NCBI GenBank assembly: GCA_963969495.1
Contig: OZ018317.1
Span: 31,627,003-31,691,002, forward strand
DNA length: 64,000 nt
Direction: 5' to 3'
Source of the DNA: Ceratothoa steindachneri
Lineage: Eukaryota; Arthropoda; Malacostraca; Isopoda; Cymothoidae
This document shows, piece by piece, positions 1 to 10,103 of this stretch (its first letter is position 1; each line of letters begins with the position of its first letter). The translations under genes and the position numbers were made by a program. The notes below the pieces were generated by a model, which ran no database searches, had not been told where the DNA came from, and worked only from the letters and a program-made list of their open reading frames with translations.

Positions 1-499
1 ACAGCATGGAGTGCAACGTCCTACTTGAGGACATCGTACGGCGAATTTGATGCTCAGTGACAGGCCTTGTCTCTGGGGGATCCATTGACACAGCCTATTG
101 AGTTTTTTGTCGAATTGTGCTGCATAACGGCTCTCGTTCCTCATTATTTTCTCCAGCATTTGTTGCTAGAATCGTATTTTGACTCTCGATCTGACACACA
201 GTTGGATTGAGTCCCTCAAGGATTGCCTCGACTAGGCAGGTAAGCTGCCGGAATGCGAGAGGGCGTGTGAGAGCTCACACGTAGTGGTCTTGGTATCGAA
301 TTTGGTGCGACTTCCTCTTCTATGCAATTGAGCAAGAATTTTAGCCGGTTTTGTGCTCTCCTTTGTTGTTCTAGACTGCCTATTCATATATAATTTGGAG
401 GCAAGTTCAGTAATGGAAGTAGTAGGACAAAACTTCAAGAAGCTCATGTATGTGGGCGACACGATAGTGATCGTTTCCGGACGCTCTAATCATTAGACT
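1..499. other. Unassigned left edge
   Basis: I recognise no protein family here. A 76-codon open frame on the minus strand (232-462) is rich in Thr, Ser and Lys and matches nothing I know. It lies where the 3' end of the neighbouring minus-strand Penelope-like element would be, so it may be tail sequence of that element. Confidence 0.3.
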
Positions 500-1745
500 T
501 CACTATTGTCATAATGAAGTTTAATGGGATCTTCTTGAAAGTGCATGGTCAATTTTTTGCTGAGGGTTGTTGTAGTCATACTAATATAAAACTTATTGGG
601 ATGAAGTTTGCAGTCCTAATTGGGACATTAAAAATTGTAAATTACGTCCTAGACATCAACTTTGATTGCTTAGCTGTGATGTTTTTCATTAATACACTGC
701 TTGTTTTAATTTTTCTAGTATATTCTTAATATAATCAATTGTTTTTGGTTGATATTATTATGTACGATGTCTCGTAGTACTCGGTTATTGGTTTTGTAGG
801 TGTCCTTCATTTGATTCTTTTTTAAATTGTCAAAGTCTCTGCTGGAATAACCATTGTTAATAAGAATTTGTATAGTTCTTGGTGGAAGGCGTACCTTGTT
901 GAACAGTTCTTGATGTCCCGCGTATGTATGAGTGTATAACTCACTTCTTGTATTTTAAAGTACATTCTCTTTTAGAGGTCACCAATCTGTAAAGGTTGGT
1001 TTATTTACGATATACATCGGTTTTATATTTTCCCTCGTTGTTCTTTTTCATATCAACGTCAAAGTACGGTAAGCGGCCGGGTACATTTAATCATACGTGA
1101 ATTTATGAACTGATTGCGATTCCATGGATTTTTTGAGCTTAAGTAGTTGGTCTTTCTCATTGGTTTTCAGAAAAATTGCGCCGAGTATATCTTTGAGTAT
1201 TCTGTAATTTTGTTAGGACAGTTTCTTCGAGGTTTCCTATATAGAAATTTGCAAATTTAGGGCCGAGTAGCTACTCCGTAGCTACTCCGTTGATCTGTCG
1301 GTATAACTTTCCATCAGGGCTTTGGAATGGAGACTCGGTTGCATAAATCTTTAAGAGCTGTTTTAGAAATCGAGCTTCTATTCTTGGAGGAGGTAGAGGG
1401 GTATTTTGGTAAAGATATTTTAAGATAATTTTGACCGTTTCCTCGACTGGCACGTTGTTAATTGTGTTCGAAGTGCCTTCCGGAGGAAACCTCTGGAGGA
1501 TATCTACTAACTCATTAGTAGACTTCATCGAGAATTTTGCTGGGATAATTAGGTATGATGATATTGATGTGTTTAACTTTCCTATACGTAAGCGTTGTAA
1601 CTTCAGATATAATCGGTCAGAGGGGGTGGTTTATATTGTGTGGGGGAGATTATATTGCCGTAAATATATCCAGGCCTAAATTGTCCTCTGATGGATGGTG
1701 GCTAGATATTGTTGGGAGTATTGTTATTCTCGCATATTAGTAGTA
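500..1745 (-). pseudogene. Penelope-like retroelement (PLE) copy A, reverse transcriptase relic
   Basis: PLE reverse transcriptases copy their RNA at the target site and usually carry a C-terminal GIY-YIG nuclease. Read on the minus strand from about 1740 downward, the frames give a PGYIYGN block, then an open stretch (1271-1528) beginning MKSTNELVDIL and containing SPFQSPDGKLYRQINGVA. This is the PLE pattern just before the palm motif (usual form YRQxxGVAMGSPLGP). In shifted frames it continues with LGPKFANFYIGNLEE, then FDVDMKKNNEGKYKTDVYRK near 1060 and INNGYSSRDF near 860. Several frameshifts and stops separate these blocks, and the motif with the catalytic YxDD is not readable. The order of blocks and the known PLE consensus make the family call firm, but the ends are approximate. 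The element is dead. Confidence 0.75.
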
Positions 1746-2489
1746 TTTTTGTTCGTTTCTTGAGTTGATATGTTGCTCTTTCGTTATTCTTCTGAATTTA
1801 TAATTATCAGACAGGATGGTATTTAATTGTAGTAGGTATTCTTTATTTAGTATACAAAATTATTGGATTTGTCAGCTCTTCTAATAATAACCTATTTGTT
1901 ATATCTTAATTTATTGAGGGAATCATCTACCAAAAAACGAAAGGAAGGAATCCCTCAATAAATTTAGACATAATAAATACATTATTAGCAGGCGGGAAGA
2001 GAAATCCCATGGGACATATTATCTTTGAATTTATTGAGGGATTCCTCTACGAACAAATGAAATGCAGGAATCTCTCAAGGAATTAGCAATAAACTTATGA
2101 TTCCCTCTATCGTAGTGGTCCCGGGTTAGGTAGGCTATACGTTCTACTCACTCTACACAAAACTGATGTTTTTAGCTACATCTAGACTCTCCGAATATAT
2201 CGTTGATCTACTCTCATGGTTTTCCTTTGGCCAATATACTATATAAATAGTTATTCTTTCGTTAATTAATTAATTCCATACAACTTTGATCTTCAAAGAT
2301 TTTAGTCATATTTGATATATCTTCATTCTTCATTAATTTTATTGTCAATGAAACGATTGATATCATTCTTAACTTAATTTTTAACTAAACTGACTCTTTT
2401 CACATTTTCTCTCCTTAAAACTTTAGGAGTAATTTTGATTTGATTTTTAATGAGAATTAATTTTCATTCAATGACCAAGTTTACCAATA
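1746..2489. other. Unassigned AT-rich spacer with a duplicated hairpin
   Basis: No coding signal is visible between the two oppositely oriented PLE relics. The only structure I see is the pair of hairpins listed separately at 1908-2084. Confidence 0.4.
1908..2084. repeat. Two related hairpins about 120 bp apart
   Basis: The first hairpin has perfect 14-bp arms, AATTTATTGAGGGA at 1908-1921 and its reverse complement at 1951-1964. The second has the identical left arm at 2028-2041 and a right arm at 2071-2084 that matches at 12 of 14 positions. The loops share a short CTAC/AAATGAAA-like character, so the hairpin as a whole was probably duplicated. Confidence 0.6.
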
Positions 2490-3330
2490 GATAGACGGAG
2501 TAGAGATGGGACCACCAATAGTATCAATATCAGTTGAAATTTTCATAAGTCATCTTGAAAACAACATTAAGTATTTTAAATCCATATTTGACCGTATCTA
2601 TGTAGATGATTCATTTGCTATTTTCAATATTTTTGATCAAACCAACCAATTTTTCAATTTTATAAACTCGATCCATCCCAACATTAAATATACTACGGAA
2701 TTAGAGAGAAAAAACAAACTTGTTTGATAAAATAATAACAAATTAACTACTTTAATATACAGGAAGCCTACCATTAGTGGTCTCGGTAATAATTTCTAAC
2801 CCCTTGTGACATGTTATACAAACACCTCTCGCTAATAGCTTTTGATGCATAAAGAACTTTAAACTCTTGGTCTTATTTTAAAAATAATCGCTATAATATT
2901 TTAAAAAATCGGCAAAAAATTTTTATTACCTGAAATGAGACCCTTTAATAAATTGTTTACTAGGCACTACAACAAGTTACTCAAAAATACTTCTTTCACA
3001 CTAATTTCAAAATTAACTTGGTTGACTCTCTTTCGATCGGCCATTTCCTTACCTCAAAAGAGAAACGTCATTTAGAGATCACCAGCCGTATTGCTATTGT
3101 TTTTACTTGTCCTTGTTGTCTGCGGGAAACCCATATTAGGGATACAGTTTGCGAAATGAAAGAGCGGTTTTGTTCTCATATTAGAATCAACCACCGCACA
3201 GGAAGAACTCTATCTATTATACATCCCTCTGTTATTAAAAATCATTCAATACAATGCAAAACGGAATCTTCTCTTGTCAATTTTAAAATAAGAATTTTGG
3301 AATTCTAGTCATAAGGACCCAAGTTCTACA
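2490..3330 (+). pseudogene. Penelope-like retroelement copy B: RT palm and GIY-YIG endonuclease relic
   Basis: The open stretch 2506-2727 starts MGPPIVSISVEIFISHLE, which corresponds to the PLE block GSPxSxxLAxIFLxxLE, and includes IYVDDSFAIF, the RT motif C with both aspartates (YVDD). After a TGA at 2725, other frames read YRKPTISG, and then 3018-3308 contains FTCPCCLRETHIRDT followed by RTGR. This is the zinc-finger-like Cys pair and GIY-YIG nuclease block, normally CPxC...YIGxT...R...H...RTG. Here the catalytic YIG has become HIR. Stops and frameshifts split the gene, so it is a pseudogene. A 3' tail of about 770 bp and a hammerhead-like motif follow on the same strand, as expected for a PLE 3' end. 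Confidence 0.8.
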
Positions 3331-4101
3331 TGTAACCTTGAACACACGGTTGTTTCCATTCTCATTCCCTAATTATACCGCTGTCAACAACCAACCAAAT
3401 TAATCTTATTCTTCAACTAACCAACCAAATCTAATGTAGATACATTATATTTGAATAGTTTAGTGGAGAAGGGGATTTAGTGGAGAAGGGGATTTAGTGG
3501 AGAAGGGGATTTAGTGGAGAAGGGGATGGTGCTTCCAAACTCTTTTTAACTAGATACATTTAATATTTTCTTCTTTTAATATGCTTATTTTATTTAGATC
3601 TTTGATTCTAGTTTTATTTTTTTAAATATTCTACATTGTCTTTTGTCTATCTTATTATTTAATATTGTTCATTTCAACAGTGTTCTTTCTTTTACTTCTT
3701 CGGTGTAATACTGCTTCTAATTTTTACGTTTTATTGCTTTTGCTCGTTGTCTTTAGTTGTTTTTTTTTTCTATTTTAATACTTTCCGAATGTGCATGATA
3801 TTTTAAAATAATTTTAGCTTTTATTTTTTATTTAATCCTTTATTAATGTTTTAATTATTACTTTTTTTTAATCTTGCTCCTTTTGTCGTTTGAAATCATT
3901 TTGAATTCATGAATTTACATTTAGATTATATTTTTCACCCCCTCCCCCGTGATAATTATTCAGCATTCCTTTGTTTTGTTTTTTTACATCTACTATAGGT
4001 TCCTAGTATTTTTAATCACCTTGAGTATTTAACCTTAGCTTATTTTATTTTTTATTATTTTATGAATTTATCTTGAATCACTCTCTCTCTGATTTTACAA
4101 C
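3331..4101 (+). other. 3' untranslated tail of PLE copy B
   Basis: This is T-rich, non-coding sequence between the GIY-YIG relic and the hammerhead-like motif. It contains the 17-bp tandem repeat at 3459-3526. Assigning it to the PLE is inference from order and orientation. Confidence 0.45.
3459..3526 (+). repeat. Four tandem copies of a 17-bp unit
   Basis: The unit TTTAGTGGAGAAGGGGA occurs four times head to tail without a mismatch. It is purine-rich, unlike the T-rich surroundings, so replication slippage is the likely origin. Confidence 0.95.
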
Positions 4102-4136
4102 CTGAAGATGGGCGGTATGACCCGAACGTTTGGTAC
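4102..4136 (+). ncRNA. Hammerhead-ribozyme-like motif at the end of PLE copy B
   Basis: The core reads CTGAAGA (matching CUGANGA). A stem-loop follows with GGG pairing to CCC, then GAAC where the consensus has GAAA, and then GTTTGGTAC. In a hammerhead the A of GAAA pairs with the U of the NUH cleavage triplet. A very short stem III ending in GUA is what this layout would give. PLEs are known to carry type I hammerheads with tiny stem III. One core A looks lost here, so catalytic activity is doubtful. Stem I is not obvious. Confidence 0.5.
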
Positions 4137-4237
4137 TCCCTCAAAAGTGAATAGTTGACACATTCCTGAGCGTCCTTTGTGGCCTTATCTTAGTGTCATC
4201 AAGTTGAAGATTAGACTGGAGAGCAGCAACTTTTATG

Positions 4238-4239
<2 letters not shown>

Positions 4240-4317
<78 letters not shown>
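4240..4317. repeat. (TA)n microsatellite, about 78 bp
   Basis: This is an uninterrupted TA dinucleotide array, about 100 bp downstream of the hammerhead-like motif. Poly-YI open frames running through it are artefacts. Confidence 0.98.
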
Positions 4318-4320
<3 letters not shown>

Positions 4321-4483
4321 AATGGCCAATATCTGCCTACACGAGCTTCTTTAAGGAGGACCTGTACTGGTTGCATGTCCTGGCCACAATAGGGTATCAG
4401 AGATCCTAGTGTTGTTGGCATCATTCTTCTAACGCCCCACACGAAATACTTTAAGGAGTTGCAGTTGAGGCAACTGGATGGCC

Positions 4484-5343
4484 ACGAGGGGCGGTCAATA
4501 AGTTTTGTAATTCGGATATAAGGAAACGAGATATGAGGAAAAGTGTTTTATTATTTTTACATATAACTACCCTCGAATTCAATGCACTTGCGCCACTTGT
4601 CCCTGAGGCTTCGAATTTCCGAAAACCAGCAATCTTCCGACTGCTGTTCACTCCACTCCTGGACGGCAAGCTGGACATCTTCATCGTCCCCAAACCGGCG
4701 TCCACGCAGTGCAGTCTTGAGCTGGCGTAATAAAAAGTAGTCGCTAGGGGCCAGATCTGGACTAGAAGGAGGGATGGTTGAGCTCCTTGAATCCGCACTC
4801 GCGCAGGGCAGCTTGTGCAACTCTGGCCTTGTGGACTTTGACGACGTTGAAGTCGATCATGGGGCCGTGAGGTTTCTAGGGACCCAACGGGCACAGACCT
4901 TGGTCATGGCCAATTGTCGTGGATGATGTTGATAACACTTCCATGTGATACTCCAAGTTCTCGCTCGATTTCTTCGACCTTCACCTGTCGATTTTCGAGG
5001 ATCATCCTCTCCACACGGGCTACATTGTCCTCGTTGGTCATGTCTGGCGGACGTCCTGGACGGGGGTCATCACCAAGGGACTCACAGCCATGGCGGAACT
5101 CCCTATTCCAGCGAGCAATGGTTGGTCAAAAATTTGATCACTGCGCAGTGCTCAACCTTCTCCATTGTTGAAAAATTTGCGACTGACGATCGGCGATCAT
5201 CTACTGCTTCTTAAATAGACGAAGCAGGAGCGTGCGGCTGCAGGTTCTGACTTGTCATAACTTGTCTTAACACCCCCACAAACAGCCATCCCCCTTTCTC
5301 TGTTTTGCCCTACCGATTCGTAAAATTTATTGACCGCCTCTTG
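4484..5343 (-). mobile_element. Internally deleted mariner element, copy 1
   Basis: The left end GAGGGGCGGTCAATAAG at about 4486 is mirrored by an inverted copy, TTATTGACCGCC, near 5328-5339. The minus strand carries mariner transposase pieces. The start codon is at about 5165 (MEKVEHCAVIKF). Next comes the helix-turn-helix part with VINIIHD, then a jump to the C-terminal catalytic block SSPDLAPSDYF (usual YSPDLAPSDY), ending in GSYM near 4557. The N-terminal linker is also partly deleted relative to copy 2. The region with the first catalytic Asp (usually TGDESW) is missing at the junction near 4840-4860. A full mariner is about 1.3 kb, so this is a non-autonomous relic. No clean TA duplication is visible on the left. 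Confidence 0.88.
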
Positions 5344-6721
5344 TATATATGCAAGTAAAGACTAGCATACGTACCTCCTTATATAGGCATACACCTAAAC
5401 CCATATGACTCGGGGACACATGGCTGGACCAAGTCGTAACTATTCGGCCATGAGTCAAAGCTATCACGTGGGTTATAATGTTCTAAATGCAAAAATTGTA
5501 ATAAAATTTTTGTAATAACAATGATAGCATAATATGAAGAAATTTGCATATGTAAATGGGGTCTAATAGAGATAGTACATAGTAATAATAATGCATCAAT
5601 AATAGTAATAATCTGTAAAAAAATATATTAATGTTGTTAATAACAATAACAATTGTTATTAGAAATAATTAAAAGAAATATTAAAAATAAGAGAATTAAT
5701 GCTATTAAGACTTCTTTTCTCAAGAGGTTGTAACAGTTATGGATTTAAATGTGTCTTTTGATGTGGTCTTTGTCCGAGTGCCAAACATCCAGAGACTCCC
5801 TTTCAATTCGTTTTCTGTCTTACGATGACTTTTGACTCTTGCCACTTCATATTATGACCATCTGTCGTGCACTTGTGGTGCAATTGCGGAGAGAGTGGTC
5901 ATTTCTTCTAACAAGAAATGATACGCTTTCTGCAATTGCATCACGAGGCACGGAGAGGGTCTATCGTGGTATAGGAAGGATCGAGTGATGGCTGGAGTTC
6001 GTACGTATGGGTTGGTTACGTACTTCACCAAACTCCGTTATTACGTTTTATCTCTAAGAGTGCTATATATATATATTTGATTATGATTAATTATTATTAT
6101 TATCTGATTATTACCTCTTTAATCTTTAAGGGTTCCTAGTACCTTGCTTAGCGTTTCCCGGATTGAATAAAAATTTGTTTAGAAAACTAAAACTTTAATT
6201 AAGACAACAAAAAAACATGAACCAACGAAATTTGACACCTTGAATACACAGAAATGAAATCAATGAATTTAAGTGAGGATTTCTAAAATGACATACTGGA
6301 AATTATAGTGATGGTTGACTCACAGCTCACTTCAATATAATAAAAATGCAAACGGAGTTTACTGAAACGGCTACCGTGGTTTAAATACCTTTGTAACTTT
6401 CTACTAGAATCGGGTTTGAGTCGGACCTTGAACTCAATGGTTACGTCACCTCAAGAATGTTGTTGCTTGGATGACGCGTGTTGCTTGTCCTGATGTGTTT
6501 GTACGGGCAAAATAGCTTTAAAGCCACGGAGGCTTTTGGCGCGTGTGGCAGATGGGGGAGCCACACGCCTTCGGCAGAAAATGATATCACGACGTGACAG
6601 TGAAAGAATTTCTTTTTCTTCTCTTCGGATTACTCTGCGGAATAATTCGCACTAGCTAGAGATGAGCCAATGCGGGAATCCTTTGACTCCGGAGAGTGCT
6701 AGAGGATGTTCACTTGATGTC
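5344..6721. other. Unassigned region
   Basis: This stretch has AT-rich and mixed-composition segments and no recognisable coding sequence. Parts between 5700 and 6700 are less AT-rich than the surroundings and could be remains of a repeat, but I cannot name one. Confidence 0.35.
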
Positions 6722-7045
6722 TTTCTCAAGAGCGAGGACTATCTCTGTGCTTTGGGATACATCAGGATAGAGGGGTTTCTCTGACGAAAGTAAGTTGAAC
6801 TTGATTCTTAAATCAAGTTAACTCAAAATTCGGTGTGACCACCAGTAACTGGCTTGAGGATGAGCTTCTCCTTAGTTCCAGTATTTCTCAAGGGCGAGAA
6901 CTATCTCGGTGCTTTGGGGAACCACCAGGATTGAAGGGTTTCTCTGACGAGAGTAAGTTGAACTTGATTCTTAAATCAAGATTACTTAAAGTTCGGTGTG
7001 ATCACCAGGAACTAGCTCGAGGATGAGCTTCTTTTTAATTCCTTC
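6722..7045 (+). repeat. Two diverged tandem copies of a 162-bp unit
   Basis: The block starting TTTCTCAAG at 6722 recurs at 6884. Both units continue with GCGAG, a CTTTGGG segment, GGGTTTCTCTGACGA, a GTAAGTTGAACTTGATTC segment and GGATGAGCTTCT. Differences are scattered substitutions with no clear change in length. Confidence 0.8.
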
Positions 7046-7833
7046 TGATGGTAGCCCGGGCCTCTTGCTGGGAACTTCGTTGCCTTGATGACTAACGTAA
7101 TCTACCTCGTTTTTCCAAAGATATTTGCTTTTATACGTCGTCCCCCCACTAGAGTAGGGGCAGAAGGGGGATGGGATGCGTAGACAGGACGCAGGAAGTC
7201 TCTTCCTCCAACGTTTTTTCTCAGGGCGCCGTACAGATGGCTCGGGGGGACCTTCTGGCTTTAGGGCGACGCTCCTCTAATTTCGCCTCTAAAGTGAAGT
7301 TGAATACCCGCTCTTAGGGAAAATCTTGCTGTTTTAACCGTTCAATTTTTCATTGGGACGAGGGGCGAGAGCGAGATGGTTAAGAGTTTGGGTTACGGCG
7401 TCTACAATGCCAGGATGTTGTGGTTAGCGACCAGTGGCTCGCTTGTGAGGGGAGGGAAATATTGATTCCCTCACAAGGTCACAACATGAAGAGGCAACGG
7501 GTATATTAATTCAATGAAAGTACAAGTAATAAAATTGTCCAGCTTGAAATAGAAATAGATGCAAATGCAATATGCTTCAGAATTCGTATGCAAGAATTTG
7601 AAGTTTTTGGTTTACAGTGTACAGATATAACTTTTGCAATATACACCCTCATAAGATTGCTGTCAACAATCTTAAAAGTGACAGGCTTGTAAAATTCTTT
7701 AAAGTTTGATGCAAAATATGAATCTAGCTCGCTTTTAACCTCTTCTCTTTGTGTCAACCTAAGGTAATTCAAATGGTTCTGTAATCCCCATACCAAGTGA
7801 TAATCAGAAGAAGAAAGGTCAAGGAGAATAAGT
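7046..7833. other. Unassigned region with one perfect hairpin
   Basis: A hairpin with perfect 10-bp arms (CTTGTGAGGG at 7442-7451, complement at 7468-7477) is visible. A 96-codon minus-strand open frame (7506-7796) matches nothing I recognise and could be chance or repeat-derived. Confidence 0.4.
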
Positions 7834-7886
7834 AAGATGAATCAATATTTCCCAACGGATCTCTTCCAAGAGATCGTTCGCATCTG
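7834..7886 (-). other. Possible decayed hammerhead-like hairpin of PLE copy C
   Basis: On the minus strand this reads GATCTCTTGGAAGAGATC, a perfect stem, flanked by CAGATGCGAAC on one side and CGTTGGGAAATATT on the other. This resembles a hammerhead-type PLE end with the GAAA core lost. It lies about 320 bp beyond the stop codon of PLE copy C, where such a motif is expected. The identification is tentative. Confidence 0.3.
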
Positions 7887-8202
7887 CATTCACATTTCAC
7901 TTCTACTGAATAGGGATTTTATACTCACCGAGTCAAGTAATTCTTCCTGATAAATGTGAAGTTCAAAATAAAGTTATTTTTATCAGGTTGTTTATAAATC
8001 CAAATATGAACTTATTTGGTAGACACCTTTAAATGAACTTTAATCCCTAACTTGGATTCCTAAGCAGAGAATTTCTTTTTGTTCTACACCAAAATATTAG
8101 TCACCTTAAGTGGACGGCAAAAGCGGAGAGACTGAGGAAAGATTATAGAAGGAACCGATTAAAGATTGGTAGGTTGTGAAAATATTTTGAGTGATTTATG
8201 AA

Positions 8203-8362
8203 ATAAGAAGGGGAAAAGCAGTTGAATCAGAATTTAAACTGGGATTTAGTTGTTTTATAAATAATGATTCGAGAATGCGGAGGGAAGTGGAGTCCTTTGC
8301 ATGTCCTATAATTTGAAAGTTTTTGTGGAAAATTTCTGTCTTACATTTAATTGAATGATCTC
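8203..8362 (-). pseudogene. PLE copy C, C-terminal end of ORF (downstream half)
   Basis: Read on the minus strand from 8362, one frame gives DHSIKCKTEIF, later LRILESLFIKQLNPSLNSD, and stops at TAA (8203-8205). This is the standard PLE C-terminus after the GIY-YIG domain (xHSxxCxxxI, then LRILESLYIxxLKPxLN). It is separated from its upstream half at 14079-14564 by the LTR retrotransposon inserted at 8363. Across the removed insertion and one copy of the ATCTC duplication the frame continues directly, apart from one TGA codon. Confidence 0.85.
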
Positions 8363-8637
8363 TGTGATAGAACGAGTTAATTTCAACTCCTATCCCATAT
8401 TATTAAAAACCACGATGCTGCCCACGTGCATCTTCGATTCGAGGCTTGGAATCTTATCTCAGCTACCGGATGCCAATGTTTAAACAAGGAGTTATCGTCC
8501 CCCCGTTCGCCCCCATACGCCGACCTTGCCAGATCGAGTTAGGCTTATGAACAGATAAGGCATTTTTCTCCGGCCCGGCTGTGCGTTCCCTCCAAGCTTT
8601 CACTCCATTTTCCCCCACGCCAAGGAGATGTCCTGGC

Positions 8638-8645
8638 TATTTATA
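8638..8645 (+). promoter_or_regulatory. TATA-like box of the 5' LTR
   Basis: TATTTATA lies about 275 bp into the LTR and is identical in the 3' LTR (12984-12991). It is the best core-promoter candidate. The transcription start is not known. Confidence 0.5.
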
Positions 8646-8843
8646 TGGAAACTTTACCACTAAGATCAGATTGGAGATCCAGATTTTCGTCGCGAAACAT
8701 CACCACGACCCTCTCTCCCTTTGTGCGCCAAGGGACCTCGACCTCGAGATTCACCATCACTTGTCCAGAAGGAGGACAATATTCCTTGAGTGCCAAAGGT
8801 TCGCGCCTTTCCGACGACAAGTCCCCAAGGCTTCCCCCCCCCC

Positions 8844-9230
8844 TGTTGTTCAAGGAGAACAGCATTAGAACAGCCATTGTTCGTTTTGAGCCCTTCGCCA
8901 AGAAACGGTTCTCATCCCCCCCTGTTGTTCAAGGAGAACAGCATTAGAACAGCCATTGTTCGTTTTGAGCCCTTCGCCAAGAAACGGTTCTCATCCCCCC
9001 CTGTTGTTTAAGGAGAACAACCTAGAACAGCCATTGTTCGTTTTGAGCCCTTCGCCAAGAAACGGTTCTCACCCCCCCTGTTGTTCAAGGAGAACAACAT
9101 TAGAACAGCCATTGTTCTTGAGCCCGTAGACAAGAAACGGTTCTCATTCCCCCCTTTGTTCAGAAGAGAACAAAGTAGAACAGCCATTGTTCTTCAAGCC
9201 GTTCGTCGAGTAACGGTTCTCCTTTCCAAG
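8844..9230 (+). repeat. Tandem array of about five units of roughly 79 bp in the 5' LTR
   Basis: Units start TGTTGTTCAAGGAGAAC at 8844, 8923, 9002 and 9079, with a more diverged unit near 9153. Each unit holds two palindromes built from TGTTC and GAACA with 5-bp spacers (TGTTC-AAGGA-GAACA and GAACA-GCCAT-TGTTC), plus the segment CAAGAAACGGTTCTC. The copies closest to the 3' side are the most diverged. Confidence 0.93.
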
Positions 9231-9549
9231 ACGCCTCGTCAGGATCCTTTTATCCCCCCCCCTTCGGCTGGAACTCGCCAGCGGACCGAATATTCCTTCA
9301 AGTACCTTCCACTGCACCCTAATGAAAAGTTACGTAAGCCAAACGTCACCTTTTGAGTATTGATCCCTTTTTGTCAATTCTATCCTGTCCTTTAAATGGT
9401 TTATCGAACCATCCCATCTCTTTAACTCTATATTTGTTTTACCTTTTTTTAATCCCTTAAATCCTTGGATTAGCCCGAGTCTCTACGACCCTTTCCATTC
9501 TGTTTATGTCAATATTTTCCGTTTTTGTATTTTGTTTATAGTTATTATT

Positions 9550-9555
9550 AATAAA
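9550..9555 (+). promoter_or_regulatory. Polyadenylation signal in the 5' LTR
   Basis: AATAAA is followed by a T-rich segment and is conserved in the 3' LTR at 13895-13900, where it would act on the element's transcript. Confidence 0.6.
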
Positions 9556-9730
9556 ACTCTATTTTATTAATGATAGCAATATTATTATCCTTGAGCTCAG
9601 TTCCACTTCTTAAGCATTTTGAAGATACATAATATCGGCCGCCAGACAGTAACGCACTCTAAAGATAATTAAGGAAGTTCCCTCAACGAATAGTGTTATA
9701 TATAGTATCGTCGGGAGTCATTCTACGACA

Positions 9731-9748
9731 TATATATATATATATATA
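9731..9748. repeat. (TA)n at the primer-binding position of the LTR element
   Basis: A TA array starts at the first base after the 5' LTR, where a tRNA primer-binding site should begin. TTTGGTATCAGGTGTG follows at about 9758 and may be the true or displaced primer site. No tRNA match can be proven by eye. Confidence 0.7.
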
Positions 9749-10103
9749 CTATTTAAATTTGGTATCAGGTGTGTAAGGTTTAACGCTATATCTTTGCAAA
9801 CACTGGTCTCAGTCGAGTAAAGCATAGTGTTATTCGTTATAATAATAGAATATAGTAGTTCCCTTTTGTTTTAACGATTGCTATCCCCCCTTTTTTTTTA
9901 AACTTAAGAAGCTGGAGTAGCTCAAGGAACGGTTATAATAATTTGTTGTGTTCTTTTTTGTGATTTTAGTCAGCGGTTATTTAGATTGAGAAACCAAGTA
10001 CGAATAGGTCATTGCCCATATTTAGGTAGGCTAATTCTATAGAGGCATAATTCTTGTTGCGAGGAATTTTAGTTGGTTGACTAGTGCGCCCCCAAGTGCA
10101 AAG

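Larger units (their letters stand above)
8363..9730 (+). repeat. 5' LTR
   Basis: The LTR is 1368 bp long. A TATA-like TATTTATA is at 8638-8645 and an AATAAA signal at 9550-9555, so the tandem array at 8844-9230 would lie in the transcribed R region. Compared with the 3' LTR, variation is concentrated in the C-runs and in the array. Confidence 0.95.

Noticed and set aside
4177..4442. Open frames of repeated Tyr-Ile on both strands
   Set aside because: They are only the translation of the (TA)n microsatellite. The same applies at 18187-18461 and 24210-24484.
8881..9010. Heat-shock-element-like TTC/GAA blocks in the 79-bp unit
   Set aside because: Spacing between TTC and GAA is 4-5 bp rather than the 2 bp required for a heat-shock element.
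8844..9230. Regularly spaced repeats resembling a CRISPR array
   Set aside because: Units are contiguous tandem repeats without unique spacers, lie in an LTR and are in a eukaryotic context.
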